Positions 8,080-10,794 of a stretch of DNA of 10,794 nucleotides are shown in pieces. The position numbers were made by a program, and so were the translations under genes. This DNA is from an uncultured Alphaproteobacteria bacterium (GTDB lineage: Bacteria; Pseudomonadota; Alphaproteobacteria; Rhizobiales; Pleomorphomonadaceae): positions 1-10,794 of the forward strand of contig CALCDT010000291.1 in the NCBI GenBank assembly GCA_937900425.1. Reading direction: 5' to 3'. Within the stretch, counting starts at the first letter, position 1. Each line of letters starts with the position of its first letter. The notes below the pieces were generated by a model. The model ran no database searches. It worked only from the letters and a program-made list of their open reading frames with translations, and was not told the DNA's origin.

Positions 8080-8104
8080 TAAAACGTTTAAAACTCTTTA
8101 AAAC
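8080..8104. repeat. AT-rich direct repeats TAAAAC
   Basis: TAAAAC occurs three times: at 8080-8085, in TTTAAAAC at 8087-8094, and in TTTAAAAC at 8097-8104. The last two copies start exactly ten bases apart, about one helical turn. The two TTAA cores (8088-8091, 8098-8101) are separated by six bases; the alphaproteobacterial CtrA site has TTAA-N7-TTAA, so this is close but not a match. It may be a binding site for a regulator of the secreted-protein gene, whose start is about 290 bases away. Confidence 0.4.
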
Positions 8105-8350
8105 GGTTTGCATTGCAGCAAATTTTTTGAACGGTCGAATAGAAATTTTGAACATGCGCAGTGATCATGGGAGACATGCGAATGAAGCGGCGACAGGCGC
8201 CGTCGTTCGTCGAGTGCCTTGATGAAGATCAACGACGAAGGGAAACATCTCATCTTTGGGGTTTGATCGGTTTAGAAAGAAGCCATGGTCGATCAATTGT
8301 GATTCGAGGGTACGACACGGAGTTTTCTGGGAAGCGTCGATGGGTGACGC

Positions 8351-8400
8351 TCCCCCTCATCCGCCCTTCGGGCCCCTTCTCCCGCGAGGGGAGAAGGGGG
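8351..8400 (+). repeat. REP-like palindromic repeat
   Basis: The sequence CCCTCATCCGCCCTTCGGGC followed by CCTTCTCCCGCGAGGGGAGA and AGGGGG is a widespread proteobacterial intergenic repeat type, as I recall it. It contains a small GCCC-TTC-GGGC hairpin (8363-8373) and a perfect 11-bp stem, CCCCTTCTCCC (8373-8383) with GGGAGAAGGGG (8389-8399), around a five-base loop. No T-run follows, so it is not a typical terminator. Confidence 0.75.
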
Positions 8401-8490
8401 AGCTCGCGGAGAATGCGTGAACCCCCGAACTGGCGGCTCGCTTTGAAAAGTCGGATTTCTCGGTCATATCCACCGCATCCCCTCCCTATC

Positions 8491-8555
8491 CGGTACGCTA
8501 CGGTCGTGCTCGAAGGGCGGACGAGAGATCGATGAGCACGGCCTGCCGTGTACCG
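8491..8555. repeat. 65-base inverted repeat with three paired segments
   Basis: Three successive arms pair in nested order: CGGTAC (8491-8496) with GTACCG (8550-8555), ACGG (8500-8503) with CCGT (8546-8549), and CGTGCTC (8505-8511) with GAGCACG (8534-8540). That gives 17 base pairs interrupted by a three-base bulge and a small internal loop, capped by a 22-base purine-rich loop. It ends 29 bases before the start codon of the membrane-protein gene at 8585, so if transcribed it would lie in that gene's leader. It matches no RNA family I know. Confidence 0.55.
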
Positions 8556-8584
8556 TTGGCGCAAATCCTGTCGGGAAGGCGGCG

Positions 8585-9004
8585 ATGAAAGAGGTCGAAC
8601 AGAATGTCCGCATCGGTCGCCAGATCCTCTGGTTCTGTGCCGTGCCGACTCTCTTGATCCTGGTCCTATTCGCCGCTTTGATCTACTTCAGCGTCTCGTC
8701 GTTCCTTTCCGCGGAAGTGGTCGTGCTCCGAACGGTGGAAGCGCCCGGTCGCGCGCATGTTGCCGTTCTCTACGAGGTCCGAGGCAACGCCACGGTGCCT
8801 TTCAACTCCAACGTCGCCATTCTTTCGGCGGGCGAGGAATTCGACCCCGACCATCCGCGGCCGGCCGTGGCCGTTCGCGGTCGCGATGCCCTCCAGGTCG
8901 TGTGGCTCGATGCCGACCGTCTTCAAGTGACGATGGATCCGAAGGCGGAGATTTATCGTTGGAGGAAGGACGTGGGCGGCATTCAGGTCCTGCGTTCCCC
9001 TTGA
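8585..9004 (+). CDS. Single-span membrane protein of unknown function
   Basis: The 139-residue product has a short cytoplasmic N-terminus, one strongly hydrophobic helix (about 14-40, LWFCAVPTLLILVLFAALIY) and a C-terminal soluble domain of about 95 residues, probably periplasmic. The soluble part has alternating strands such as AEVVVLRTVEAPGRAHVAVL, then GNATVPFNSNVAIL, DALQVVWLDADRLQVTM and GGIQVL. The pattern of a sequence like GATT..F.T.VSIL followed by a W..D..L motif reminds me of small DUF5412-like membrane proteins, but this is a weak recollection. GGAAGG five bases upstream supports ATG 8585. Codon use is GC-rich but less extreme than the exporters. The next gene, an ABC half-exporter, begins 50 bases after its stop with no hairpin between, so the two may be co-transcribed. 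It might be an accessory to that exporter, which is inference from position only. Confidence 0.75.
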   Translation: MKEVEQNVRIGRQILWFCAVPTLLILVLFAALIYFSVSSFLSAEVVVLRTVEAPGRAHVAVLYEVRGNATVPFNSNVAILSAGEEFDPDHPRPAVAVRGRDALQVVWLDADRLQVTMDPKAEIYRWRKDVGGIQVLRSP

Positions 9005-9054
9005 TCCCGCCGCCCGCCCTGGCATCGCCGCCCGCGCGTGCTACATGAGGCTCG

Positions 9055-10794
<1,740 letters not shown>

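Larger units (their letters stand above)
7797..8584. other. Long gene-free, partly AT-rich region
   Basis: These 788 bases contain no gene I can support. Base composition drops sharply at about 8040-8160 and rises again after 8340. The contents are an AT-rich block with repeated TTTAAAAC (8080-8104), a REP-like palindrome (8351-8400), and a 65-base structured inverted repeat (8491-8555). A minus-strand frame of 120 codons (7793-8155) ends ATGA, overlapping the start of the secreted-protein gene. Its codons at the 5' half are AT-ending, unlike every real gene here, so I regard it as leader DNA. The promoter of the secreted-protein gene probably lies here. A plus-strand frame at 8161-8535 runs through the REP-like palindrome and is also not credible. 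Confidence 0.6.

Noticed and set aside
8087..8104. CtrA binding site
   Set aside because: The TTAA half-sites are six bases apart rather than seven, and no cell-cycle gene is adjacent. It is kept only as an AT-rich repeat.
8161..8535. 124-codon plus-strand frame
   Set aside because: Its middle is made from the REP-like palindrome at 8351-8400, its composition is unlike a gene of this genome, and no family is recognisable.

Overview
The window is GC-rich chromosomal DNA from an alphaproteobacterium, probably of the Rhizobiales/Hyphomicrobiales type. The reasons are strong G/C bias at third codon positions, an aerobic HemF that ends right after its SSMPP motif, and intergenic palindromes of the kinds commonly scattered in these genomes. 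This placement is inference from style, not from a marker gene. I found no rRNA, tRNA, CRISPR array, transposase or phage gene.

Layout. 1-336 is the C-terminal end of the CCA-adding tRNA nucleotidyltransferase. 545-925 is a small lipoprotein with a peptidase-inhibitor I78-type domain. It converges on hemF (1006-1911, minus) across a large hairpin. 1912-2296 is gene-free and holds two inverted copies of a palindromic repeat around a G-tract-rich core. 2297-3025 (minus) is a CDF-type metal exporter, divergent from a MerR-family metal sensor (3108-3533, plus). The gap between them holds a readable MerR-type promoter and operator. trmL (3567-4043, minus) follows, then a second, longer lipoprotein (4198-5013, plus) that also ends in an I78-like domain. 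After a 412-base gene-free stretch comes a complete ABC half-exporter (5426-7276, plus). Convergent to it is a small secreted protein of unknown function (7416-7796, minus) with a clear intrinsic terminator between them. 7797-8584 is a long, locally AT-rich, repeat-bearing gene-free region. A one-helix membrane protein (8585-9004) leads directly into a second ABC half-exporter (9055 to the window edge), a paralogue of the first.

How the genes relate. The MerR/CDF pair is a self-contained metal-detoxification module. The two ABC half-exporters share almost identical nucleotide-binding domains but divergent membrane domains. They may act as two homodimers or pair with each other. The two I78-type lipoproteins would be envelope proteins, possibly guarding against proteases. 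cca, hemF and trmL are ordinary housekeeping genes and form no operon here.

I do not see a clear-cut new defence or mobile system. The least explained part is 7.3-9.05 kb, between the two exporters. It contains an uncharacterised secreted protein, an AT-rich island with phased repeats, a 65-base hairpin with three paired segments, and an uncharacterised membrane protein.
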